Positions 26,839-37,000 of a stretch of 64,000 nucleotides of DNA are shown one piece after another (within the stretch, counting starts at the first letter, position 1; each line of letters starts with the position of its first letter). Source of the stretch: Paracoccaceae bacterium (lineage in GTDB: Bacteria; Pseudomonadota; Alphaproteobacteria; Rhodobacterales; Rhodobacteraceae). A program made the translations under genes and the position numbers. The stretch lies in NCBI GenBank assembly GCA_033344815.1, contig JAWPMR010000001.1:1660136-1724135 (forward strand), read 5' to 3'. The notes below the pieces were generated by a model, which searched no databases, was not told the origin of the DNA, and worked only from the letters and a program-made list of their open reading frames with translations.

Positions 26839-29800
26839 TCACTTTTCATTGAGATTTTCAGAAGAACTAGGCTTAGCACTAATGGCTTTTAGAGCTTGCT
26901 CCAGCGCAGTGGCAAAAGCAGGAGCATTTTCGCCCTTAAAACAATTATAGTGATCGCCTGGAGCATCAATAATGCTTATGAGGTCCGCAATCTTAGATAA
27001 CCCGTAATCGCCACGACGAACGCCAACGCTTGTTTCTGACGCCCTTACGAGAACAACCCGAACGTTGCTCCTGGGGGAATACCCACGCAAAAGACGCCCG
27101 TGCTGGTGATCTGATACCCGGCGAAACCGGCGTCGATCCATTTCCACAGGATCGCGATCTCCAATTCGCATGTTGGCATAAGCATCACTGATCTTACGAA
27201 GCGTTATGCGGCAAAAACGCTTTGTTTTGCCCGCCAATCGCAAAAGTGTCCCGAAAGCCGATTGGTCCCCAAGTCCAGCATCCAAAATGACGCAACTGGC
27301 CTCGCCACCATCTTGGATCAGTTTTCGGGAAATTTCATAGACGGCCCGGCCACCAGCAGAGTAACCAGCAAGAATCCACGGTCCGTTTGGATCAACGCTT
27401 CGAATGGCCGTTGCCATGCGAGTAGCCAAGTCTTCTATGTTCCAAAGCGGTTTTTCGTCGTCAAACAAAGCGGGATCAAGCACGCCGAATCCCTGCCAAC
27501 GATCTGTGAGGCGTTCAATAACCGGGGCGAAGGGCGCAACGTGTCCACCGCCGCCCGCGACCAAAAAGAACTTGGTACCGTTAGAATTCGCATTCAATTT
27601 AGTTGGGAAGCGTTCGATCAAACGGTCCCAATCCTCATTTTTGTCCAGGCACTGCAGAGAGTCTTCGACAAATTGCGCGATACCTTCGGGAGTTGGGTCG
27701 GCAAACATTCCTGACGGGGGCAAAACGACCTTCAATCGTTCTTCCAGCAAATGCGTCAAGCGCAGCATTGACATGGAGTCGCCTCCTTCATCGAAGAACG
27801 ACACACCTGGCTCAACAGTCTGGGTTTTCAGCATTTCCTTCCAAAGGTCGGAAACAATTTTTTGTATCTCAGGTTGAACAGGATTTCTGATAAAGGGCGC
27901 GAACTCGTTTGTTTTGAAACTCTCGACAACCTTTGTTGCGCTTTGGATCGACAAATCAGAAAGGTTCATTTCGGGACTTCTCGAAACGGCAGCCATCGCA
28001 CTTTGGATCTGTTCGGCAAACAACTCCATGTTCTGTTTGTCTTGCCGGGCAGGATTATAGATCACGCGAAGTTCACGCCCTTCCGGATGGTCAATAATTG
28101 TTATCCAAAGGTCGATCCACGCTGCTTCTTTGTCTGGCGCAATTTCAGTCGACAATAAATCTTCAGATAATTCTAGGGGGTCAAACGACTTGCGATGGGT
28201 AAAAACGATACGTCCAAATGGCGCGGCCTCCATCCGATGTGCAAGTTTCATGTGTTGGAACAGGGCTTCCGCGCGGATGTCTTGTTGGGCCAAAGCATCC
28301 AAGACCGTCCCGCGTACCCTTTGCAAAATCGACGCATAGCTGGAATTTCGATCGATCTGGGATCGCACAACAACCGTGTTTGTGAACATCCCAATCAAAT
28401 TCGCCACTTCCGGGCACGAGCGCCCCGCAATCTGCGTCGAGATCGTCACATCGGTTTTTCCAGTCCATTTATGGAGCGTACATATAACAGCCGCCAATGT
28501 GGTCATAAATGGCGTGGTCTCAGATGCGCGACCAAACGTGTCAAGCCGGTCAGTCAAATGGTCTGGCAAAGGACGTTTGACAATTTGGGATGAACCCGGG
28601 GTCATAGGCGCGGTGGAGGTTCGCGGTAACGCATTGTCTAGGTCAGCGCCATCTAACGCACCTGCCCAACGATCAAGCACCGCAAGCTGTTCAGATGTGT
28701 CGGCCTTTTGCCCTTGCCACGCGGCAAAGTCCGCGTATTGCAGCGGCAATTCTGCTAAATCATGTGCGACGCCACGACAGGTTGCACGATAGGCTTTGGC
28801 AACTTCAGATCGCAAAATACGCATGGACCATTCGTCGCTGACGATGTGGTGAACGTTTAAGATTAACAGCGATATGTTTTCGGTATATCGCAAGAGCCGA
28901 GCACGAAAAGGCGGCTCCGACAACAGGTCAAATGGGTGTGTTGCAGCAGCATTGACCTCCTTCATGGCTGCGTTGACATCCTCAGCCCACTGTACCTCAA
29001 GCGCTGGCGTGGTTTTGCTCGCTAAGCAAACCGGTGTCGCGCGGGTATGGTCGAACTTCACACGAAGCGCTTCATGCCGAACGACAATTTCATCAATCGC
29101 ATGGCGCAGCGCTTTAACGTTCAAAGGTCCTTCCAGCAAATCGGCCTGGACGAGATTGTAACTTTCCGGATTTGGAGAAACGAGATGCGCAAAAAGTATG
29201 CTTTTCTGCGCATCAGATAGAGGCAAAGGTGCGCCGCGGGGCAGCGCCGGGATCTCGCGTATTCTGGATTTTTTGCGCCGACGGGCCAGCAATTTCGTCT
29301 CCAAGGCCTGACGCTCTGCAAGCGAATTTGTGCTTTCGGATTTGCACGGATCGCTACCCTGTTGATCTTCCGCTATCAGCGCCTCTAACACGGCCTCGCC
29401 GAGGCTGCGTAGTGTTGGGTTCTGGAAAACGTAGGAATTGGACGGCGGCAGATCCATGTCCTCTTCAAGCCGAAAACTCATCTGCATGGCCAACAGGGAA
29501 TGGCCGCCAAGATCGAAAAAACTTTCGTCAATACCAAAGCCATTGCGCTGTAGTAAGTCTTCCCACACCTCCATCAACAGTTCTTCTACTGGGGTCCGTG
29601 GTGCAACGATCCTCTGAATGGCGGCCGGAGCGTCCAAAGCCAAAAGGGCATTTCGGTCAATCTTACCGTTCGAGTTAAGAGGAAGTAGATCTACGATCCG
29701 CCATTCCCCAGGGATCATCCAGGTCGGCAAATGATCCCGCAGCCTAGTGCGCATCATGTCGATCGTTAAAGTGGCTTCATCCATAAGTACGACAAAAGCC

Positions 29801-32800
29801 GCAAGCGCCGTGACTTTTGCACCTGACTGTCGCGGAATGATGACAGCATCTCGTACCTCGTCGAAAGCCCGAAGAGCGGATTCAATCTCTTGCGGTTCAA
29901 TCCGGAACCCACGCATTTTCACTTGCCAATCCTGCCGGCCATGAAAATGCAAAACCCCATCGTTGTCCCACATGGCGCGGTCACCCGTACGATAGAGCCG
30001 CGCGTCCTCATCACGCTGAAATGGGTCTTTTAGAAACACGGCAGCCGTATCCTCGGGACGATTCAGATAGCCGCGCGCAACGCCGTCGCCGCCAACCCAC
30101 AGATCGCCTTCAACTCCGATAGGTACCGGGCGCATGTCACCATCCAGCACGTAGGTCGAAGAGTTGGCCAAGGGGCGCCCGATGGGGATTGCGCCATGGG
30201 CCTGACCCGGCGTGACACGATGCAATGCAGAAAACGTCGTATTTTCTGTCGGTCCATACCCGTTGAAGAGGACTAGATTGGGAGCCGTTTCAAGTGCCTT
30301 TTTCACGTGATCCGTGGAAAGCACGTCACCACCGGCCAAAACGCGGCGATGACCAATAAAGCAGTCGGGGCGCAAATCGACCATCTGTTGGAAAAGACCG
30401 GCAGTTAGCCAGATCGTATTGATATCTTCAACTACAATGAGGTCCGCCAGGGAGTTCAATGAAGGCATTCCACTGGGTGGCTGGATGAGCGTCGCGCCAG
30501 AGAGAAGAGCGCCCCAAATTTCAAAGGTGGACGCATCAAAACTGGTGGGGGAAAAATTCAGCATTCGGTCGTCTGGCCCAATTTCGAGATCCGTCAAACC
30601 ATTGACGAGCCGCAAGACGTTGCGCTGAGTAACGCATACGCCTTTTGGGTTTCCTGTCGAGCCTGAGGTATAGCCGACGTACGCCATAGACTGTGAGGCA
30701 ATTGCAGGACGTTCAAAAGCCTCGCCGTTCCCGCGTAAGCCATCGACATCAATAATTTTCGCAGTGCTTTGCAACCGTGCAATGTCTCGGTCAGGCAAAA
30801 TCACCTTTGCCCGGGAATCGTTTAGCAGAACTTCTAGGCGAGCTGGCGGCTGAGTTGGATCAAGGGCAAGGTACGCTCCGCCCGCCTTCAAGATCCCCAA
30901 AAGCGCCGCGATGAGCTTTGGCGTGCGTTCCATCAAGGTTGCAACGATCACCTCGGGTCCAACCCCAGACTGGCGCAACTCTGCGGCAATCCCATCTGAC
31001 CAGGCGTCAAGCTCCGCATAGGTCAGCGCAGCATCCCCTTGCTGGACGCAGATCTTGTTGAAATATTTTTTAGCAACTCCGGCAAAGACTTCCGCAATCG
31101 AGCTTTGGCGCGGGTAGTCTTGCGCCGGACCCACAGACATCTTCAGTGACTCGGCCGCTTCGTCTGCCGGCAAGCTTGTGTAACTGCTTATCGCAGCGAC
31201 AGGGTCCGCGATCACATTCGACAGGAGCGCTTCAAACCGGGCACTCATGAGATGTACTGTTTCTGCGCCCAGGATGTCGGTGGAATATTCAAAAAACCCA
31301 CCAAGCCGGTCGTCGGTTTCTTCCATCATCAAAGTCAGATCAAACCGCGCAAAATCATGATCAAAGTTGAAATACTCCACCTGAAAGCCGTGCTGAACCT
31401 GTTTTCGAGCATCCTTGGGCATCATCGCGCAAAGCACTTGCACCAATGGCGGTTCACCCGAGCGGGTATTTGTAGCAAACTCGGTTGCCAACAATTCAAA
31501 CGGCACATCACGGAGTGCCCGCGCACGCGAAACACGCTGGTTCGTTGCCTTGGCATGTTCGAGAAAAGTAAGGCTCGGGTCAATACGCACAGGGATCGGA
31601 ACAGGGCCAGTAAAAGATCCTACAAGCGCATCGCGCAATTCATCTGGACGCGTGTCGATGCCAGTTCCAAGCACAAATTCGCGCTGGCCAGACAAGTGAT
31701 GCATTAAGAGTTCAAAAGCCGCCAAAGCCACGGTGAAAACTGACGCGCCGCTCAGGTCAGCAAGACGACGCAGCCCGATGACGATTTTCGTGTCATACTC
31801 AATCGAGATGCGCGCACCCTTAAGGCTTCGTACAATCGGACGGTCATGATCAAGAGGCAAGCGCAAGGCGGTGACACGGTCGCCCAGATCTTTACGCCAC
31901 TCAGCAAGCAGGTCTTCCTGACGTTCATTGACCATCTGATCTGAGTTCCAAACAAGCGCATCGCCAAAGCTGACTTCAATCGGGGCAAGGTTGGGCGTCC
32001 CATTTGCTGCTACGGCGGCGGCAAGTTCCTCCGCCAGGATCGCGGTAGAAATTACATCACCAATAATATGATGGGTTTGGAACACCAAGCCCACGCCCAT
32101 CTCCCCAAGCAGGAAAGCACTGGCGCGGGCCGGAGGTCCAACTTCCAATTCATAGCGGGCGGCAGCGGCCTGCTGTGCGCGCTTTCGGTATGTTACCTCG
32201 CGCGTTTCAAGCGGTTCATCCTGTAAATCCACGATCTGCAATGACACCCTAGGGTCTGTGTCAAAGCTCTGAAGTGGTAAGCCGTCTTGAAGCAAGAAAC
32301 GCGCGCGTAGCGCCTCATGCCGGGTAATTAAATAGTCGATAGAGCGTTGTACTACCTGTAAATCCACGTCTTTGGACAACCGCAGACTGAAGGCCGAATT
32401 GTACATCGCAGACGTAGGATTGGTACTGCATTTGGTCCAAATATGCTCTTGCGCAGAGTTAAGGACGATGGGCGCGCAAAGATCCGTCCGTTTCGGAATT
32501 GTCTTATTGGGCTTTGAAACGCTCGTTGCGTCGTTCAAAGAGCGACGCAATCCAGCTAAAGTGGCCCCCGGTCCAAAGAGCGTATCCATCTGTAGTCGCC
32601 GGTCAAATTCATTTTCAATCAGCATCAGCAACCGCATGCTGCGCAAAGAGTCCCCGCCCATCATTGAGAAGCTCGCGTCCTCATCCACTTTCGAGCGCCC
32701 AAGGACCAGACACCAAAGCTCCGCTAGGCGATCGCTTGGCGAAGTGCTACTCGCCTCTTGCTGTGCTGATTCAGCATCCAACTGCGCCCCAACAACATGA

Positions 32801-32841
32801 CGCAGCGGTTTGGTTCCGGGACCGCCCAAAATCTCATCCAC
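26839..32841 (-). CDS. Nonribosomal peptide synthetase, T-C-A-T-C-T-TE (loading domain broken off)
   Basis: A 2000-residue open frame with a GTG start. Domains in order: carrier (GGDSLRSM, Ser 65); condensation from about 120 (HHIIGD, 257-262); adenylation about 575-1090 (YTSGSTGNPKGV, FDASTFEIWG, NGYGPTENT, YRTGDRAMW, GRQDWQVKMRGFRIEPQEIE, NSNGKIDR); carrier (FDLGGHSLLAM); second condensation (HHIVSDEW); carrier (FDEGGDSMSM); thioesterase 1757-2000 (GYSAGG, Ser 1828; GDHYNCF, His 1964). The last module lacks an adenylation domain, so its carrier must be loaded in trans or the domain accepts a free nucleophile. The first residues continue the tail of an acyl-CoA-ligase-like loading domain that is frameshifted and truncated upstream. 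The product is unknown. Flanked by IS remnants on both sides. Confidence 0.9.
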   Translation of the reverse strand: MDEILGGPGTKPLRHVVGAQLDAESAQQEASSTSPSDRLAELWCLVLGRSKVDEDASFSMMGGDSLRSMRLLMLIENEFDRRLQMDTLFGPGATLAGLRRSLNDATSVSKPNKTIPKRTDLCAPIVLNSAQEHIWTKCSTNPTSAMYNSAFSLRLSKDVDLQVVQRSIDYLITRHEALRARFLLQDGLPLQSFDTDPRVSLQIVDLQDEPLETREVTYRKRAQQAAAARYELEVGPPARASAFLLGEMGVGLVFQTHHIIGDVISTAILAEELAAAVAANGTPNLAPIEVSFGDALVWNSDQMVNERQEDLLAEWRKDLGDRVTALRLPLDHDRPIVRSLKGARISIEYDTKIVIGLRRLADLSGASVFTVALAAFELLMHHLSGQREFVLGTGIDTRPDELRDALVGSFTGPVPIPVRIDPSLTFLEHAKATNQRVSRARALRDVPFELLATEFATNTRSGEPPLVQVLCAMMPKDARKQVQHGFQVEYFNFDHDFARFDLTLMMEETDDRLGGFFEYSTDILGAETVHLMSARFEALLSNVIADPVAAISSYTSLPADEAAESLKMSVGPAQDYPRQSSIAEVFAGVAKKYFNKICVQQGDAALTYAELDAWSDGIAAELRQSGVGPEVIVATLMERTPKLIAALLGILKAGGAYLALDPTQPPARLEVLLNDSRAKVILPDRDIARLQSTAKIIDVDGLRGNGEAFERPAIASQSMAYVGYTSGSTGNPKGVCVTQRNVLRLVNGLTDLEIGPDDRMLNFSPTSFDASTFEIWGALLSGATLIQPPSGMPSLNSLADLIVVEDINTIWLTAGLFQQMVDLRPDCFIGHRRVLAGGDVLSTDHVKKALETAPNLVLFNGYGPTENTTFSALHRVTPGQAHGAIPIGRPLANSSTYVLDGDMRPVPIGVEGDLWVGGDGVARGYLNRPEDTAAVFLKDPFQRDEDARLYRTGDRAMWDNDGVLHFHGRQDWQVKMRGFRIEPQEIESALRAFDEVRDAVIIPRQSGAKVTALAAFVVLMDEATLTIDMMRTRLRDHLPTWMIPGEWRIVDLLPLNSNGKIDRNALLALDAPAAIQRIVAPRTPVEELLMEVWEDLLQRNGFGIDESFFDLGGHSLLAMQMSFRLEEDMDLPPSNSYVFQNPTLRSLGEAVLEALIAEDQQGSDPCKSESTNSLAERQALETKLLARRRKKSRIREIPALPRGAPLPLSDAQKSILFAHLVSPNPESYNLVQADLLEGPLNVKALRHAIDEIVVRHEALRVKFDHTRATPVCLASKTTPALEVQWAEDVNAAMKEVNAAATHPFDLLSEPPFRARLLRYTENISLLILNVHHIVSDEWSMRILRSEVAKAYRATCRGVAHDLAELPLQYADFAAWQGQKADTSEQLAVLDRWAGALDGADLDNALPRTSTAPMTPGSSQIVKRPLPDHLTDRLDTFGRASETTPFMTTLAAVICTLHKWTGKTDVTISTQIAGRSCPEVANLIGMFTNTVVVRSQIDRNSSYASILQRVRGTVLDALAQQDIRAEALFQHMKLAHRMEAAPFGRIVFTHRKSFDPLELSEDLLSTEIAPDKEAAWIDLWITIIDHPEGRELRVIYNPARQDKQNMELFAEQIQSAMAAVSRSPEMNLSDLSIQSATKVVESFKTNEFAPFIRNPVQPEIQKIVSDLWKEMLKTQTVEPGVSFFDEGGDSMSMLRLTHLLEERLKVVLPPSGMFADPTPEGIAQFVEDSLQCLDKNEDWDRLIERFPTKLNANSNGTKFFLVAGGGGHVAPFAPVIERLTDRWQGFGVLDPALFDDEKPLWNIEDLATRMATAIRSVDPNGPWILAGYSAGGRAVYEISRKLIQDGGEASCVILDAGLGDQSAFGTLLRLAGKTKRFCRITLRKISDAYANMRIGDRDPVEMDRRRFRRVSDHQHGRLLRGYSPRSNVRVVLVRASETSVGVRRGDYGLSKIADLISIIDAPGDHYNCFKGENAPAFATALEQALKAISAKPSSSENLNEK

Positions 32842-33311
32842 TGTAAAAAAACCATCTCAGGAAGTTTATACCTTGCAAGCGCGAGTTCGGGATAAGCCAA
32901 CGGCACGGCTGGATCAAGAACCTCACCCTCTCTCAGGCAAAGAGCCGCTGCAACGGTTTCACCCAAAGTCGTTTGGGGCAAAGGAAAACAGATCAATTCC
33001 TTGACAGACGGATGCTCGGCAATCGCTTTTTCGACCTCTTAGGGTGAGACCTTTTGTGCACCGGGACTGACGGTATCGGAAACTTGCCCCAAAACAATCA
33101 AAAATCCATCTCCGTCAAATGCGCCGATTTCCCCCGTTCGAAAAAAGCCACCGACAATTATCTCTCTTGCTATAACCGTATCATCATGACCGTCGAACAC
33201 TGCACTGTTGCGCATCGCAATTATTCCGAACTCACCTCGTGGGGTCCTCTCACAAAGTTTCGATTTCTGTTGCGTTGTTGCACCCGGCGAGCGAGGTCCT
33301 TAATTTTCCCT
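32842..33311 (-). pseudogene. Decayed acyl-adenylating loading domain of the NRPS
   Basis: Minus-strand reading upstream of the NRPS shows an AMP-ligase C-terminal half: GATTQQKSKLCERTPRGEFG, GGFFRTGEIGAFDGDGF, GAQKVSP, then EVEKAIAEHPSVKE, CFPLPQTTLGETVAAALCLR and YPELALARYKLPEMVF. An in-frame TAA follows KVSP near 33042. A one-base deletion in the seven-base A run at 32845-32851 (T run on the coding strand) separates it from the downstream frame (expected F-F-T-V-D-E-I). The N-terminal half is replaced by IS6 sequence from 33312. The ligase would have supplied the starter acyl group. Confidence 0.8.
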
Positions 33312-33615
33312 GGGACTGTTGCATAAACCTGTATTGTCCCAAATTCGGTATGCGGCTCGGATGTTATGCAGCCAAACCAAAGAGTCCTTGAACTAAGCTG
33401 ATCTCACCACGAACGCTTGGTTGTTTGTCTTGAATGTGTCCGTTCTTGATCGCTCTAATCCTCTCCATGCCTTGCAATTTCGCCTTTGCACATCGCAAAG
33501 ATCGGAAACTTTGACGATATCTCATCAGCCTCTCGAGAGCGGCATGGTCGCTCTCAACCCGGTTGTTTCGATACTTGTCGTCGATATGGGTGATATTGGT
33601 ATCGTCACATTAACT
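33312..33615 (-). mobile_element. IS6-family remnant (transposase C-terminus and one terminal repeat)
   Basis: The terminal sequence GGGACTGTTGCATAAAC at 33312 resembles the IS6/IS26 inverted repeat. Inside, the minus strand reads YRNNRVESDHAALERLMRYR (with the catalytic Glu), QSFRSLRCAKAKLQGMERIR and a stop at 33364. The N-terminal two thirds are absent. This element abuts, and probably truncated, the NRPS loading domain. Confidence 0.85.
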
Positions 33616-33719
33616 GATGGCGGAAGAGGGCTACCTTGTGGTTCATCCGCGTAATCAGGATGGGCTCCGGCAGGCAGATCATACCGTGTTCGCCCGTTGC
33701 ATCGAAAGTGTTTTGACTA

Positions 33720-33944
33720 TTGTTACCTAGAACGCGCGATATTTTTGCGCGCGCGGCGCGTGCTGGTATCTACACTGGTCTGATCACCTTATCGCGTCTT
33801 GGCAGAATCCAGGCGAAAGCGCTTGTAAAGACTGCAATTGCCCATCTTGAAAGGCGCGGTGACCCGTCGAATGCTATGGTGAACAGAGTTTTGGATGCAA
33901 AAGTAGGCGCAACCATGACGCTTTATGATTTACCGGAATTATAG
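33720..33944 (+). CDS. Short hypothetical open frame
   Basis: 74 codons from a TTG, with protein-like composition (AIAHLERRGDPSNAMVNRVL). No family is recognised. Lacking a good start or ribosome site, it may be the tail of a gene truncated by the adjacent IS6 remnant. It ends 24 bp upstream of the mini-ORF at 33969. Confidence 0.3.
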   Translation: MLPRTRDIFARAARAGIYTGLITLSRLGRIQAKALVKTAIAHLERRGDPSNAMVNRVLDAKVGATMTLYDLPEL

Positions 33945-33968
33945 TACGAATGATAACGAGGTCCTTTT

Positions 33969-34046
33969 ATGAAACTTTTTCCGGTACTAAGTCACCATAG
34001 ACGAAGCGGCATTCCTTGCGACAGCGCGTCGGAGGTGTTTCTGTGA
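33969..34046 (+). CDS. Possible 25-residue leader ORF coupled to the FG-GAP protein gene
   Basis: ATG at 33969 with GAGG about eight bases upstream; the product begins MKLFPVLSHH and ends at a TGA (34044-34046) that overlaps the GTG start of the next gene. The stop/start overlap suggests translational coupling. It could equally be a chance frame or the displaced original N-terminus of the next gene. Confidence 0.35.
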   Translation: MKLFPVLSHHRRSGIPCDSASEVFL

Positions 34047-37000
34047 GCGACACTGGGGACACGAGCGCCGACTCTCCTGTTTTCTTTGCCGCCATCGACA
34101 TTGCCCCGATCATCCCGGCCCAGTATTTTGATTACTCAGGTGTCGCATTTTTGGAGCCTTGGGGCTTGGGTGGAATGGGGTATTATTGCGCTTGTTATAC
34201 CGCGCCGTACTTCCCTATCATCACACCATACACGGGGGTGGAAGTCGGGCCGCCCATTTCTATTCCTCCCACTGCTTTGTCTGATAGCTTCACTGCCTTT
34301 GCAAACGATGCGGGGGAAAGACTACGCCTTGGTCAGGTCAGCGACGGCACCGGACTTTTGTCCAATGATTATGCTGCCCGGAGTGTCACGGCGGTCAATG
34401 GGCAGGCCGGCAACGTGAGCACACAAGGCAATACCGTGCGGGTTGAAGGGTCCAACGGGGGATTCTTTCGAATATATGAGAACGGCGCGATGGATTTCCG
34501 TTTTGCGCCAGACGATGTCATGCTCGGGGAGACAACGGGCTTTGAGTATACAGTCATCAATATTACTGGCGAGACGGACACCGCAACGGTAAAAGTGAGC
34601 TGGGAAGAAGTTGCGCCGAATTATGATCTGTTCTTAGTCGAAGCGCCAGGATTAAGCCGGATCGCCACGCAGAAAGAAGGTACAGCCCTACTCGCTGGTA
34701 AGACAGCTCCAGACGGCACGCCCATCACCATCACGGCGATAAACGGCAACCCGGATCTGGTAGCGCCTTTGTCCAACAGTTTCTGGGAGACGTTTAAGGG
34801 TAGCAATGGTGGTTTGTTCACAGTTTTCCCAGGCGGCGTTATCGATTTTGATCCCGACAAAAATTCGACGCCAGGCGAGATCACGGGATTTGAATACACC
34901 TTGTCCGCTGCTGTAGATGGTACGACCACTGGTGTGGTCGAGGTGGCGTTACTCAGTTTCGCCAACCCCGACGTCGCCGTGCTTTATGGCGATGATCTGA
35001 CCGCTGCGGCGGGCGGTCCCATTGCTGTTGGCGCGATCGATGATGGCACGGATGCGCTGTACAACGACATTGCAGGCGCGCGCATCGTCGGAGTGAACGG
35101 GTTCACGTTTCTCGGCTCCGGCTTTTGGTTTGGTGGATCGAACGGCGGCCAGTTCCGCGTGTTCGAGGGCGGCACGGTTCAGTTCCGCGATCAGGGCGCC
35201 CCCGTTACTCCCGGTGAATCTACTTCCGTCTCCTACACCATCGCGGTCCCCGGTGGATTCGGCGACACCCTGACCAGCACATTCACGGTTGATCTGATCG
35301 ACCGACCGTCCGAGGTGTTTGCAGCGGATGATGTCTATTCATTGAGCCCCGCCGAATTGTCATCCGCACAAGCGCAATGGGTCCGGTTGGGCAGCGTCAA
35401 CAGCGACGACGTCCTGCTGGCCAACGACTTCTTTGTCTCCGAAATCACGCAAATCAATAGCGCAGCCCTGCAAGAGGGTGTATTTTTTGACGGCTCAAAC
35501 GGGGGTCAATTCCGAGTATTTTCGGGTGGTGTCGTCGATTTTGTGAACCGCGGTCTGGACAAACTAGCGGTGGGCGAGACGACGTCCTTCACCTACACCG
35601 GCGATCAAGGCTCTACAGCAACCGTGACGCTGAGCATAGAAGGCGATGTCACCCCATCGCCCACCACGTTCGGCGCGGTTTTCGCAGGAATTTCTGTTGG
35701 GGACAACAGCGGCAGCGCGGTGTCCTCAGCGGGCGACGTTAATGGCGACGGATATGATGACATGCTGATCACGACGGATAGAGGGTTTGATCGTGCTCCA
35801 ATCGAAGCCTACCTCGTTTACGGATCGGCGTCGGGTCCTTCCCCGAATTTTGAATTATCATCGCTGGATGGCACCAACGGCTTTGTGATTGTCGGCGACG
35901 TTGGGGATAATGCCAATGCGCGGTCTCCGGCTTCCGCAGGCGATGTAAACGGCGACGGCTTTGATGATTTCTTGATCGGGGCACCTTCTCTGAGCCCCAA
36001 CGGAAACTTCAGCGGTTCAAGCTTCTTGGTGTTTGGAGCGGCTTCGGGACTGCCGCCTCGCCTGGAACTCTCGTCCCTCGACGGCAGCAATGGTTTCAGG
36101 ATTAATGGAATTGCTGCGAACGACAGCAGCGGTCATGCCGTTTCCTCGGCTGGGGACATCGACGGGGATGGCTATGATGACATTCTGATTGGCGCATTTA
36201 ACGTGGATCGCGATGGTCTTGAGAAGGTCGGCGAAAGCTATGTGGTTTATGGTGCGGCCTCAGGGTTTGCCGCTTCGTTCGAGCTGTCGGACCTGGATGG
36301 AACCAATGGTTTTACCATACGCGGCGTTAATGCGAATGATGGAAGCGGCACGGCGGTTTCTGCGGCCGGGGACGTGAATGGAGACGGCTATGATGACATT
36401 CTGATTGGGGCGCCCTTCGCGCGGAATGGCCCTCCCTCTGCGGGCGAAACCTATCTGGTTTACGGTGCGCCCTCCGGCATTCCGGCGAGGCTGAACCTAT
36501 CCGACCTGAATGGTACGAATGGTTTTACCATGAACGGTGTGGATCCCCGCGATTTTAGCGGCCGAAATTTGGCTTTCGCAGGAGACGTCAATGGCGACGG
36601 CTTCGATGATATGTTGATCTCCGCGAGCTTTGCGGATCCCAACGGGGTATCCAGCGGCGAAACTTATCTGGTTTATGGCTCACAAGCCGGACTGCCCACC
36701 AGCTTCGATTTGTCACTTCTCGATGGCACCAATGGTTTCGCGATGTTGGGCATCGACGAACGTGACAAGATTGGCCGGTCTATATCCTCGGCAGGGGATG
36801 TGAACGGTGATGGCTTTGATGACATATTGATAGGGGCGGGAGACGCTGACTTTAAGGGCAGTGAAAGAGGGGAGACCTATCTTGTATTCGGCGCCGCGTC
36901 GGGTGGCGCTGCGGCGTTGCAGCTATCCGATCTGGATGGCACGGACGGCTTCGTTTTCAGGGGCGTAGAGCGAGGTGACCGAAGCGGTCACTCCGTGTCT

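Noticed and set aside
34369-36642. Periodic DNA repeats in the FG-GAP gene considered as a CRISPR or satellite
   Set aside because: The periodicity is explained by repeated protein modules; units are long, diverged and coding, with no constant short repeat and spacer pattern.
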